Assembly (NCBI GenBank): GCA_017402845.1 | Contig: JAFPLH010000074.1 | Location: 1 to 45,509, forward strand | DNA from: Clostridia bacterium | GTDB taxonomy: Bacteria; Bacillota; Clostridia; Oscillospirales; Acutalibacteraceae | Reading direction: 5' to 3' | DNA: 45,509 bases | The notes under the pieces: generated by a model | What the model saw: the letters and a program-made list of their open reading frames with translations, nothing else | What the model was told of the DNA's origin: nothing | Databases searched by the model: none | Made by a program: the position numbers and the translations under genes | In this document: piece by piece, positions 35,359 through 43,339 of the stretch | Position numbering within the stretch: position 1 is the stretch's first letter | Layout: every line of letters begins with the position of its first letter

Positions 35359-37134
35359 CTATTTCTTTTTAGCCTTCATCATATCATCAAAATATTTCTG
35401 AATTTCCTCCGGTGATTTTTCTGCAAGCTGAGCCGCCGTCTGTTTCTCATTTTCTTCAAGAATGACGGAAATATACTCGCTGCACGCCTGAGGAACATTC
35501 AATTCATTATTAAACTTTGCGAATACCGCTGCAATATAGGCATTTTCTTCTTCGGTAAACTCACCTGAAAAATCAATAAAGCCGGCTGATCTGCCGCTGA
35601 GCAAACGCTGCGTCAAAGCAGTGTATACTCTGCGGTTAAATTCGGAAGATATTTTTTCAGGCGGTACTTTTTCGTATACGCTGTGTACCATATCGGGATT
35701 ACTCATAAGATACGAAATGAGCGCTTCTTCTGCCCGTATTGCGCGAGTTGCTTTTTTAACGCCTTTATCGTCAGCAGAAACATGCGGTTTTTCCGTGAGC
35801 TGTTTTTTCACACGCTTAAACTCGTCCTGTGAGCTGCGGTAATTATTCGAGCGCACAAACTTTGCAAGCTGCAGCTCAAAATCATTTAAGCTGACCTTAT
35901 ATTTTTCGCAAAGCTTGCTTGCATACACGTTTCTTTCTATATCGTTCTTTATCTCTGATAACATTCTTGCGGCTTGAGTCAAAAACCTGACCTTGCCGTC
36001 TGTATCGGTAATATCATACTGCGTTTCAAGCTGTTCAAGCTTATAATCGATATCGCTTTCAATACTGTCTAAAAGCAGCTTGAACTTCAACGCCCCGTCT
36101 GCGCCGTTTCTTTTTATGTACTCGTCGGGATCTTTTCCCTCAGGGATCTGCAAAACCTTTACATTTACGTTCTCTTTTCGCAGTATATTTATTGCTCGCT
36201 GTGTAGCAAGCTGTCCTGCGTTGTCTGAGTCATAGCACAAAACAACAGTTTCCTTATACTTTTTCAGCATACGCGCCTGATTAGACGTAAGCGCCGTACC
36301 GAGTGCCGCAACCGCAAAATCAAAGCCTGCCTGATGAAGCGCAATAACGTCCATATAGCCTTCGCATAGAATAAACTTGTCCGACTTTGAATTTTTCGCT
36401 ATATTAAAGGCAAAAAGTCCCTCGCCCTTTTTAAATACGGGAGTATCGGAAGTATTAAGGTATTTCGGCTTTTCGTCAGTCATAATTCTTCCGCCGAATG
36501 CGACTACGTTTCCTTTTAGGTCAATTATAGGAAACATCACTCTGTTGCGAAACCGATCAATAAGCGTACCCTTTTTGCTTTCAACAGACAAATTCGCCTG
36601 CAAAAGCTCATACCGTGTAAACCTCTTGTTCAAAAGATGATCGGTCAGAGCCGTCCAGCTATCGGGGGCGAATCCTAATCCGAACTTATTTATAGTCTGA
36701 TCTGATAAACGTCTTGTCCGCAAATAACTGAGCCCCTGAAAGCCTGCCTCGGAAAAAAACTGCGAATGATAAAACTTTGCAGCCTCTCTGTTAGCCTCAA
36801 GTATTCTCATTCTTAGCTTACTAAACGAGTCGTCATAATTATTTTCGGGCATTTGCATTCCTGCACGCTGGGCAAGATATTTAACAGCGTCTATATACAC
36901 AAGCTGTTCGCTGCGCATAATAAAGGTTATTACATCACCGCCTGCGGCACAGCCGAAGCAATAGAAAGACTCGGTATCGGGGTATACGGTAAACGACGGT
37001 GTACTGTCGTTGTGAAACGGACATTTTCCGACATAATTCCTGCCCCTTTTTTTCAGATTTACATAAGACGAAATAACGCTTGTTATATCGTTGTTTGCTC
37101 TCAGCTCCTCTAAAAACTCCTCAGGTAATGCCAT
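35359..37134 (-). CDS. dnaG: DNA primase DnaG
   Basis: A 591-residue primase that makes RNA primers for replication. The N-terminal CHC2 zinc finger contains KCPFHNDSTPSFTVYP and FYCFGCAAGGDVI (residues 38-67). The core includes SYLRTRRLS, MFPIIDLKGNVVAFGGR, TOPRIM motifs FILCEGYMDVIALHQAGF and CYDSDNAGQLATQRA, and EGKDPDEYI. The C-terminal helicase-binding domain (about 440-591) ends in a Lys-rich tail. AGAGGT precedes the ATG. The dnaG-rpoD order is the conserved macromolecular-synthesis operon, without rpsU here. Confidence 0.97.
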   Translation of the reverse strand: MALPEEFLEELRANNDITSVISSYVNLKKRGRNYVGKCPFHNDSTPSFTVYPDTESFYCFGCAAGGDVITFIMRSEQLVYIDAVKYLAQRAGMQMPENNYDDSFSKLRMRILEANREAAKFYHSQFFSEAGFQGLSYLRTRRLSDQTINKFGLGFAPDSWTALTDHLLNKRFTRYELLQANLSVESKKGTLIDRFRNRVMFPIIDLKGNVVAFGGRIMTDEKPKYLNTSDTPVFKKGEGLFAFNIAKNSKSDKFILCEGYMDVIALHQAGFDFAVAALGTALTSNQARMLKKYKETVVLCYDSDNAGQLATQRAINILRKENVNVKVLQIPEGKDPDEYIKRNGADGALKFKLLLDSIESDIDYKLEQLETQYDITDTDGKVRFLTQAARMLSEIKNDIERNVYASKLCEKYKVSLNDFELQLAKFVRSNNYRSSQDEFKRVKKQLTEKPHVSADDKGVKKATRAIRAEEALISYLMSNPDMVHSVYEKVPPEKISSEFNRRVYTALTQRLLSGRSAGFIDFSGEFTEEENAYIAAVFAKFNNELNVPQACSEYISVILEENEKQTAAQLAEKSPEEIQKYFDDMMKAKKK

Positions 37135-37233
37135 AGACTAACCTCTTTCAAAACAAAAAAATATACAAACGGCGGGCATTGCAGACCGCTAATTAATATA
37201 TACCCGAATTTTTCAAAAAAACCTTTATTGTTT

Positions 37234-37866
37234 TTATTTTCGCTCAAATTTTTTATAAAATTTTTCTTCCTGTATGCCGGCAGATACTTCTCCGCTTGTG
37301 GCGTCTGCAAGAGCTTTATTAAGCTTTCCAAAAGCCTCTTTTGGAATGTGGAACAGCACGCTTACATTTTCTTCAAAGAGCGTATCATCAACAACACCGC
37401 CGCACGAGGGAATAACTGCGCCCACCTTGCCATATTGATTATAAGTACACTGTACACAGCACTCACAGCAAAGCTCCATTGTAACAAGCTGTGCGGCTTC
37501 AAGAGCAATTGAAGCTGCCTGCGAATAAGCACGAACCAATCCGCCGCCGCCAAGCAGAATACCGCCGAAATATCTTGTAACAACAATAACAGCGTCAACT
37601 ACGCCCGATTTTTTCATAACCTCAAGCACCGGTACGCCTGCTGTGCCCTGCGGCTCGCCGTCGTCGCTGTAACGCATGGTCTGACCGTCAGATAATATAT
37701 AAGCGTACACATTATGTTTTGCGTCCCAATGCTTAGCTTTTATTTCGTTTATAAATGATACTGCTTCGTCCTGTGTTTTTACGGGCTTGCAATATCCTAT
37801 AAAGCGCGATCTTTTTTCGGTAAATTCATCATACCCGAATTGATCTACGGTTATATATTCTGCCAT
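37234..37866 (-). CDS. yigZ: YigZ/IMPACT family protein
   Basis: 210 residues. The N-terminal UPF0029 domain has KRSRFIGYCKPVKTQDEAVSF, KAKHWDAKHNVYAYIL, RYSDDGEPQGTAGVPVLE and VIVVTRYFGGILLGGGGLVRAYS; the C-terminal ferredoxin-like domain (about 135-200) is DUF1949-like. Members bind nucleic acids and are linked to stress and translation in eukaryotes (IMPACT); the bacterial role is unclear. An upstream ATG at 37893 would enter the rpmE terminator; the ATG at 37866 has GAGGGG upstream and was chosen. Confidence 0.92.
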   Translation of the reverse strand: MAEYITVDQFGYDEFTEKRSRFIGYCKPVKTQDEAVSFINEIKAKHWDAKHNVYAYILSDGQTMRYSDDGEPQGTAGVPVLEVMKKSGVVDAVIVVTRYFGGILLGGGGLVRAYSQAASIALEAAQLVTMELCCECCVQCTYNQYGKVGAVIPSCGGVVDDTLFEENVSVLFHIPKEAFGKLNKALADATSGEVSAGIQEEKFYKKFERK

Positions 37867-37884
37867 TATTTTCCCCTCATTATG

Positions 37885-37920
37885 ACAAAACACCCGTCAA
37901 GGTATTCTTTCCTGACGGGT
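37885..37920 (-). terminator. rpmE terminator
   Basis: Stem ACCCGTCA / TGACGGGT with a loop of about 12 nt, followed on the minus strand by GTTTTGTC, 32 bp after the rpmE stop. Confidence 0.7.
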
Positions 37921-37952
37921 ATCTCAATCACTTAAAATTAATCAGAACAATA

Positions 37953-38159
37953 TCAGTTCTTTGTCATACCATAACGCTTATAGAACTTATCTGCACGTCC
38001 GCCTGTATCTACAAGCTTCTGCTTGCCTGTGAAGAACGGATGACACTTTGAACAAATTTCAACACGGATATTCTTTTTTGTTGAACCTGTCTCGATAACA
38101 TTTCCGCAAGCGCAAGTTACAGTTGTCTGCTCATATTTAGGATGAATATTCTGCTTCAT
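37953..38159 (-). CDS. rpmE: 50S ribosomal protein L31 (zinc-binding form)
   Basis: A 68-residue ribosomal protein: [20 protein letters not shown] at the N-terminus, [20 protein letters not shown] in the middle and DKFYKRYG at the end. The cysteines (C-x-C and C-x-x-C) mark the zinc-containing C+ form. GAGGTG lies 8 nt before the ATG at 38159. The frame runs open to 38312 but the upstream part overlaps the promoter at 38200-38228. It is monocistronic. Confidence 0.96.
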   Translation of the reverse strand: MKQNIHPKYEQTTVTCACGNVIETGSTKKNIRVEICSKCHPFFTGKQKLVDTGGRADKFYKRYGMTKN

Positions 38160-38199
38160 TAACGATTCACCTCTTTCACTTTTCCATAATAACATTAGA

Positions 38200-38228
38200 A
38201 TTATAACACTATCGAAACGAAAAATCAA
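38200..38228 (-). promoter_or_regulatory. rpmE promoter
   Basis: On the minus strand, TTGATT (38228-38223), a 17-bp spacer and TATAAT (38205-38200), about 40 bp before the start codon. Confidence 0.7.
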
Positions 38229-38262
38229 GTGTTTTTTGCAATATTGTAATTTTTTTATATAA

Positions 38263-39057
38263 TTACTGTCTGTAAGAGCAATATTCGTAATATTCCTCCA
38301 AACACATACCATAGCTGCGCATTTTTACGGCATTATCCACACCGACAAAACGATATACCGTCAGGTCTGCGTTCATTCCCGTAACGGTTTCTTTATCAGG
38401 AGTATACCTATTAATAAAGCCGTAATTAATGCCGTTTTTATAGAGCCATTTGTAAATATCCGTATCGCTGAAATCTTTTCCCGACACATTGTTTATCTCA
38501 ATAAGCATTCCGGTGCCGAACTCGTTATACTCCGACGGCGGACATATTGCCCTTGCTTTCGACTCCGCCTCAGCAACGGTGCAGCCCTCTCTTTGAAAAG
38601 CGCCGCACAATCTGTTATATTCGAGGTCACATTCCTCAGCAGACTTATATCCGTTTCGTATACTAATATATATACCGTCCTTTTCTGCGGCGGCTATCAT
38701 TTTTTCAAGACTTTCGCTCATAAGGCGGCACACCTTTATACTATCGGAAAATTCTGTCATCTGCGTGCTGTAATACTCGCTCAAAGGGTGGGTACTATCG
38801 CAATATTCGATCAGCTTTACCTCATCTTCGGCGGTAAAATAGGTGTAATACCCATTTGTACTCTCACCCGAACCCACGCTTACAGCTTGTTCTCCTTTTA
38901 AGTATGAGTACATAAAAAATGAAACACAAACAGCTATAAATGCTCCTATCAATAGAACGGTTGCAACCCGAAGAAACATCAGTCCGCCTGTTTTTTCTTC
39001 TCTGTCAAGACCGTCATAAGAACGGATAACCTTGCTGCGCTTTATATGCCGTGCCAA
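38263..39057 (-). CDS. VanY-like membrane protein with lost catalytic residues
   Basis: A 264-residue membrane-anchored protein: a membrane segment at about 29-51, a spacer, and a C-terminal domain co-linear with the carboxypeptidase at 4566-5555 ([18 protein letters not shown] aligns with VYSWLAENAYKYGFILRY, and YRFVG with YRYVG). The zinc motif S-x-H-x-x-G-x-A-x-D is replaced by [14 protein letters not shown] (from residue 175), and the E-P-W-H motif by ADLTVY, so both His ligands and the catalytic Glu are absent and the Asp is Glu. It is probably a pseudo-enzyme that binds peptidoglycan or a partner. It starts at TTG (39057); AAAGGAA lies upstream. No frameshift is seen, so it is not decaying as a pseudogene. 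Confidence 0.8.
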   Translation of the reverse strand: MARHIKRSKVIRSYDGLDREEKTGGLMFLRVATVLLIGAFIAVCVSFFMYSYLKGEQAVSVGSGESTNGYYTYFTAEDEVKLIEYCDSTHPLSEYYSTQMTEFSDSIKVCRLMSESLEKMIAAAEKDGIYISIRNGYKSAEECDLEYNRLCGAFQREGCTVAEAESKARAICPPSEYNEFGTGMLIEINNVSGKDFSDTDIYKWLYKNGINYGFINRYTPDKETVTGMNADLTVYRFVGVDNAVKMRSYGMCLEEYYEYCSYRQ

Positions 39058-39180
39058 GCTTTTCTTTCCTTTCTAAAAAACTAATTTCAAGAAAATTCCC
39101 GAACACGAGAACGTATCCGGGAAATCTGTCAGATGTCAGCCTATATTCTGAAAAATACCTGCCGTATATTTTCAGACATT

Positions 39181-39254
39181 AAACCGTCAAGAAATAGCCT
39201 GCACCTTCAGGCTTAGTTAATTTGCCTGAATTGTACAACTATTTTTGACAGTTT
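39181..39254. repeat. 74-bp palindromic dispersed repeat (second family), copy 2
   Basis: Ends AAACCGTCAAGAA (39181-39193) and TTTTTGACAGTTT (39242-39254) are inverted copies with two mismatches. The interior CCTGCACCTTCAGGCT...AATTTGC matches 14073-14143. It begins 18 bp downstream of the unknown gene at 39273-39551 and could act as its terminator. Confidence 0.65.
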
Positions 39255-39272
39255 TATTTTTCAAAAATTCTC

Positions 39273-39551
39273 TCAATTTTTATTATAATAATCGAGCCAT
39301 GCATTAGCCATATCTATTGCGCCGTACAGACCGTTCTGCACGGAATTTTTGATAGTTCTTTTTCTCATGCTGAAGGTCCTGTCAGAAAGAAGTATTTTTA
39401 CATCTACTTTATCGGGCAAGTCAAGCTCACCGTTTTTTTTGAACGACACGACCTCTATTCTTGCAATATATTTCTTGTCGGGCTTGCCGAAATAGATAAT
39501 ATTGCCCTTTCTTACAATTGGTTTGCCTTTATATATCTGATACTCTGCCAT
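39273..39551 (-). CDS. Conserved-looking small protein of unknown function, next to ireB
   Basis: 92 residues, cytoplasmic, basic, no signal peptide or membrane segment. The N-terminal half looks like small beta strands (IYKGKPIVRKGNIIYFG, YIARIEVVSF, KVDVKILL). The C-terminal half looks helical (LYGAIDMANAWLDYYNKN). I do not recognise the family. AGGGGG precedes the ATG, and it starts 12 bp after ireB, so the two are one operon and may share a function in the IreB/PASTA-kinase context. A link is inferred from position only. Confidence 0.7.
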   Translation of the reverse strand: MAEYQIYKGKPIVRKGNIIYFGKPDKKYIARIEVVSFKKNGELDLPDKVDVKILLSDRTFSMRKRTIKNSVQNGLYGAIDMANAWLDYYNKN

Positions 39552-39563
39552 TGATTATCCCCC

Positions 39564-39809
39564 TTAGTTTATATCCAGGAAAGATTTAACCAAGGCTTCA
39601 ACCAGATCCTCCCTGTCAATTTTTTGTATAATGTTTCTTGCGTTCTTGTAGGTGGTTATATATGTAGGATCTTCCGACACAATATAACCGACTATCTGAT
39701 TTATAGGATTGTATCCCTTTGCTTTGAGTGCGTCATACACAACCGTAAGAGTGCTTTTGATACTCTCATCGCCGTCGGGGATCGAAAAAATTCTTGTTTT
39801 GTCTAACAT
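39564..39809 (-). CDS. ireB: IreB family regulatory phosphoprotein (UPF0297)
   Basis: 81 residues aligning with Bacillus YrzL and Enterococcus IreB: LTVVYDALKAKGYNPINQIV, GYIVSEDPTYITTYKNARN and LVEALVKSFLDIN. In Enterococcus, IreB is phosphorylated on N-terminal Thr by the PASTA kinase IreK and controls cephalosporin tolerance and wall metabolism; the N-terminus here has Thr5 and other Ser/Thr. In most Firmicutes it is followed by ruvX (yrrK) and yrzB. Here an unknown 92-residue gene follows instead. AGAGGG lies 9 nt before the ATG. Confidence 0.93.
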   Translation of the reverse strand: MLDKTRIFSIPDGDESIKSTLTVVYDALKAKGYNPINQIVGYIVSEDPTYITTYKNARNIIQKIDREDLVEALVKSFLDIN

Positions 39810-39959
39810 AACAAATTACCCTCTCTTTTCTTTAACATCTATAAAAATATAAAATATACTAACGTAAATAAGTCTTTCAGGACTATATCTCAAAAGGTAA
39901 AAACCAAACAAAAAGTAAACCTACTAATTTTCAACCAACATCTGTAACATAGACATTAA

Positions 39960-40129
39960 GGAAACGCTGATTAAATCGAGTTCCCGTATCGCTTAGAATT
40001 TTTTCAGGCAAATTGTGCGAAGCTCACGCCGGAATACTGACGTATTTCAAGTGATTTGAGTGCAATTTGACTAATAAGGCAAGCGAGATGGGCGCTCAGT
40101 CCGCTGGACGTGATTTATTCAGTGGTTCC
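39960..40129. repeat. 170-bp palindromic dispersed repeat, copy 2
   Basis: Same length and orientation as 4314-4483. The outer inverted repeat here extends to AAGGAA / TTCCTT from 39958. The interior can fold with itself along the whole length. No ORF or target-site duplication is obvious by eye. Confidence 0.85.
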
Positions 40130-40405
40130 TTCATATTATACCGCATAAGCGTTTAAATTACAACCGTTATTTATAAATTTTTATTTAACATTACTATACC
40201 TAATTATGAACATGAAAAGCTTTCAATGCTCATTTTTTGAGAAATAAAGGCAAAAAATGCAATTTTGCGGTACTTCGTCAATTTATCTTGAAAACTTGAA
40301 TTTTCGGTCTTACAGTATACAACAGCGTAATTGCACACATATTTTCATATTGAAACACAAAATTTATACATAAGGGAATTTTCAAACCTACTTTTTAAAA
40401 TCCTT

Positions 40406-40434
40406 TTGACTATGAACTTATTGTATGTTAAAAT
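40406..40434 (+). promoter_or_regulatory. Promoter of the Na/Pi cotransporter gene
   Basis: TTGACT (40406-40411), a 17-bp spacer and TAAAAT (40429-40434), 46 bp before the ATG. No Pho box was recognised. Confidence 0.6.
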
Positions 40435-40480
40435 ATTACAGTAAAGAAACAGAAAGAGAAAAAAGAAAAGGTGTACGAAT

Positions 40481-42238
40481 ATGGGGATTTATTCGATTTT
40501 CAACCTATTGGGAGGGTTGGCATTCGTGCTGTTTGGTATGACGCTGATATCAAACGCACTTGAGAAGATGTCGGGCGGCAAGCTTGAGGCTCTGCTGAAA
40601 AAATCCGACTCCACACCTGCAAAGGGACTTCTCCTCGGCGGTATACTTACAGCCGCATTACAGTCGTCCTCGGCAGTAATGGTAATGCTTGTAGGTCTTG
40701 TAAACTCAGGCATACTTCACTTAGGGCAAACAGCAAGCGTTATTATGGGTTCAAACATCGGCACAACCGTTACAGGCTGGATATTGGCATTAACGGGCAT
40801 TGAAAACGAACACCCTGCCGCACAACTGCTCAGAGCAGATAACTTCTCGGCAATACTTGCAATTGCAGGCGTATTGCTGATTATGAATTTCAAATCAGAC
40901 AAGAGAAAAAGCATAGGCTCGGTTCTTATAGGCTTTGCAATACTTATGGCAGGTATGAACAGGGCGGTTATCGTATTCTCAGAAACAGCGTCATCAGAGT
41001 TTATGACCTCTTTTCTTTCGGTGCTGAGAAATCCTTTTATAGGTCTTTTGGCGGGAATACTTTTCACGGGTATTATACAAAGCTCCGCTGCGTCTGTCGG
41101 AATTTTGCAGGCGTTCACCGTAACAGGCGGACTTACTTTTTCAATGGCAATACCCATTGTTATGGGGCAAAATATAGGAACGTGTATTTCTTCGGTAATA
41201 TCAAGTAAGGACGCAAACAAAAACGCTCAAAGAGTTTCGCTTTTGCACCTTCTCTTTAATGTTATCGGTACAATTATTTTACTTGCCGTATATTGTTTAA
41301 GCAGCTTCTTTGTAGAATATGCTTTTGATGATGTCAGAGTAACATTTTTCGGTATCGCCGTTATACACACAATATTCAATGCCGCAACGTGTCTTATACT
41401 TTTCCCGTTCAGAAACCGGCTTGAAAAGCTCGCCTGCGTGATAGTTAAGGACGAAAAGCAAAGCAGCGACAACGACGAAGTATACAGCTTCATTGATATT
41501 CGTTTGCTTTCAACACCTTCTGTTGCTATCAGAGAAAGCAACAGCAAGTGCAAAAAAATGGCAGAGCTTGCAAAAGATACTATTTTTGAAGCCTTTGAAC
41601 TTCTTGATAAATATGACAGCGCAAAGGCAAGAACTATAAGAGAAAACGAAGATGTTCTCGATATGTATGAAGATAAGTTAGGTTCTTTTCTTGTAAAGCT
41701 TTCTTCAAAGGAGATATCTGAGCGCGACGGACAGAGCGTATCAAGGCAGCTTCACTCAATAGGCGATTTTGAACGCATTGGAGATCACGCTATGAATATT
41801 CTCCAGCTTGCCGAAGAAATGCAGGATAAAAAGCTGCATTTCTCAGAAAAAGCAAAAACCGAAACTGATATTCTCATTGGCGCTTTGACCGAAATAATAA
41901 ACTCAACGATAAACGCTTATACCACAAATAATATCTCGCTTGCAAAGCATATTGAGCCTTTGGAAGAAGCTATCGACAAGCTTATAAGCGATATAAAATC
42001 AGAGCATATCAAAAGACTTAAATCGGGAGAATGTTCAATTGAGCTTGGATTTATTCTTTCAGACCTGCTCGCTAACTGCGAGAGAGTATCCGATCACTGT
42101 TCTAACCTTGCCATTGCTATTATAGAAACAGAGCAGCTTTCTTATGACGCTCACGAGTATATTAACGACGTCAAGTCAAAGGGCAACAAAGAGTTCCAAA
42201 GCGAATACGAGATGTATAAGAATAAGTATTCTATATAA
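40481..42238 (+). CDS. Na+/phosphate cotransporter with C-terminal PhoU domain
   Basis: 585 residues. The N-terminal 330 residues are a multi-pass membrane transporter with the two inverted-repeat Q-S-S-S/A signatures of the NptA/Na_Pi family (TAALQSSSAVMVMLVGLVNS near residue 60, and TGIIQSSAASVGILQAF near 200) and GSNIGTTVTGW / GQNIGTCISSV. Residues about 360-570 form a PhoU-like helical bundle (RQLHSIGDFERIGDHAMNIL and CERVSDHCSNLAIAI, the usual E-R-x-x-D-H metal motifs). It moves phosphate with Na+, or extrudes it, across the cytoplasmic membrane; the PhoU part probably senses phosphate. No pst or phoBR genes nearby. Confidence 0.94.
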   Translation: MGIYSIFNLLGGLAFVLFGMTLISNALEKMSGGKLEALLKKSDSTPAKGLLLGGILTAALQSSSAVMVMLVGLVNSGILHLGQTASVIMGSNIGTTVTGWILALTGIENEHPAAQLLRADNFSAILAIAGVLLIMNFKSDKRKSIGSVLIGFAILMAGMNRAVIVFSETASSEFMTSFLSVLRNPFIGLLAGILFTGIIQSSAASVGILQAFTVTGGLTFSMAIPIVMGQNIGTCISSVISSKDANKNAQRVSLLHLLFNVIGTIILLAVYCLSSFFVEYAFDDVRVTFFGIAVIHTIFNAATCLILFPFRNRLEKLACVIVKDEKQSSDNDEVYSFIDIRLLSTPSVAIRESNSKCKKMAELAKDTIFEAFELLDKYDSAKARTIRENEDVLDMYEDKLGSFLVKLSSKEISERDGQSVSRQLHSIGDFERIGDHAMNILQLAEEMQDKKLHFSEKAKTETDILIGALTEIINSTINAYTTNNISLAKHIEPLEEAIDKLISDIKSEHIKRLKSGECSIELGFILSDLLANCERVSDHCSNLAIAIIETEQLSYDAHEYINDVKSKGNKEFQSEYEMYKNKYSI

Positions 42239-42242
42239 CAAA

Positions 42243-42284
42243 AAGACCGCACCTATTGCAAAAGCGAAAGATGCGGTCATTTTT
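42243..42284. terminator. Bidirectional terminator between the cotransporter and mazF genes
   Basis: Stem GACCGCA / TGCGGTC with a 20-nt loop, T-rich on both sides (ATTTTTATT on plus, TTTTTGTT on minus). It serves both convergent genes. Confidence 0.75.
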
Positions 42285-42314
42285 ATTGTGCAATCGCCCG
42301 TTACCGTCCGGCGA

Positions 42315-42659
42315 CTATGTTAATCCAAAGCTAATGGAGATCGCTTCATCTACCTTGCCCATAGCGTTGTTGTCAAGGCAGCCCATTTTTTCTTTAAGGC
42401 GCTGCTTATCAATAGTGCGTATTTGCTCTAAAAGTACAACAGAATCCTTAGCTAATCCGCCCGATACCGCATTGACTCTTATATGCGTGGGCATACTTGC
42501 TTTATCCTGACGGCTTGTGATCGCTGCGGCAATTACAGTAGGGCTGTATCGGTTGCCTACATCGTTTTGTACGATAAGCACAGGTCTTACACCGCCCTGC
42601 TCAGAACCTACCACAGGACTTAAATCGGCGTAGTAAATTTCTCCCCTTTTAATATTCAC
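42315..42659 (-). CDS. mazF: MazF/PemK-family endoribonuclease toxin
   Basis: 114 residues nearly co-linear with Bacillus NdoA/Maz[53 protein letters not shown] and [18 protein letters not shown]. The catalytic Arg (in GGVRP) and Thr/Ser (AAITSR) are present, so it is probably an active mRNA interferase that cleaves at a short sequence such as U-ACAU (family knowledge). A GTG at 42668 abuts GGAG; the GTG at 42659 ([10 protein letters not shown]) has a 10-nt spacing and aligns with the Bacillus start. Unusually, no antitoxin gene lies upstream: 42660-42813 has no ORF and the next gene is a lipoprotein. Confidence 0.93.
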   Translation of the reverse strand: MNIKRGEIYYADLSPVVGSEQGGVRPVLIVQNDVGNRYSPTVIAAAITSRQDKASMPTHIRVNAVSGGLAKDSVVLLEQIRTIDKQRLKEKMGCLDNNAMGKVDEAISISFGLT

Positions 42660-42707
42660 GTTTTTCACACTCCGAAATTTTATGTTGGGTGACTGTAATA
42701 ATCACAT

Positions 42708-42740
42708 TACAAACGTACAAATACTTCTTGTTCGTTTGTA
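42708..42740 (-). promoter_or_regulatory. Inverted repeat upstream of mazF (possible operator)
   Basis: TACAAACG (42708-42715) and CGTTTGTA (42733-42740) are perfect 8-bp inverted copies separated by 17 bp. They lie about 50-80 bp before the mazF start. They could bind a dimeric regulator or form an RNA hairpin. Confidence 0.4.
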
Positions 42741-42813
42741 TTTATTTTTGCCGTATCAATTTGTATTTATACAGTTCCCAATATATAATATTTGCAAAGG
42801 TTTAAAAGTGTTA

Positions 42814-43338
42814 TCAGTCAATAATTACAGAAAGCTTTTTATCATCGCTGTAAATCTCTTTCACAATACCGCTTTCAAAGTCTGTTTTTACAGTATAATC
42901 AAATTTTTCGGTATTACCGTTATACAATGCATAACGTTTACCGCTGTAACTATCGGCGGTGCTGTCGGAGTATACAAGAGAATTATCCTGTCTGATATCG
43001 CTAAGTATTGTATTTATTACGGCAGGCAGCGAGCCTTCGGGTAAATACGACATATCCGACGAAAAAGCAAGCTCGCCACATTCAAGCTCAAGCGTGTTTT
43101 CGCAAAAGGTATATTGTGTACCGGCAAGCCCTTCGGGAGAAGTAAATTCTATTACGGTCTTATCAATGCAGGGCGTGAATATTTTCGCTGTATATGTAAC
43201 TTTTCCGAATGTAACGTCACATTCTCTGCCGTTCAGATCGAGAACAGGTGCTTCGGGCTGTTTTGACGCAAGCTCACAGCCCGTGAATAAAAAAAGAGAA
43301 GAAACAAGCAAGGCAAGTGTTTTTTTTATAAAGATCAC
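42814..43338 (-). CDS. Small lipoprotein (possible YdcC/LolA-like)
   Basis: 174 residues. The N-terminus has lysines, a hydrophobic stretch and the lipobox LFTGC near residue 20, predicting a lipid-anchored extracytoplasmic protein. The mature part is predicted beta-rich (YTAKIFTPCIDKTVIEF, YTFCENTLELECGELAF, KFDYTVKTDFESGIVKEI), like the LolA/YdcC-type fold; the location between nnrD and mazF matches ydcC in Bacillus. The start is unclear: a GTG at 43338 lies inside the strong ribosome binding site GAGGTGATC, whereas the codon at the best spacing is ATA (43327-43329). The listed start is the GTG. Function not established. Confidence 0.7.
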   Translation of the reverse strand: MIFIKKTLALLVSSLFLFTGCELASKQPEAPVLDLNGRECDVTFGKVTYTAKIFTPCIDKTVIEFTSPEGLAGTQYTFCENTLELECGELAFSSDMSYLPEGSLPAVINTILSDIRQDNSLVYSDSTADSYSGKRYALYNGNTEKFDYTVKTDFESGIVKEIYSDDKKLSVIID

Positions 43339-43339
43339 C

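Larger units (their letters stand above)
39810..40480. other. Divergent intergenic region between ireB and the Na/Pi cotransporter gene
   Basis: 671 bp: AT-rich ireB upstream part without a clear promoter, the 170-bp repeat (39960-40129), about 270 bp with nothing recognisable, and the cotransporter promoter at 40406-40434. Confidence 0.6.

Noticed and set aside
42660..42813. A hidden MazE-type antitoxin gene upstream of mazF
   Set aside because: I read this gap on the minus strand and found no frame long enough with a start and ribosome binding site.
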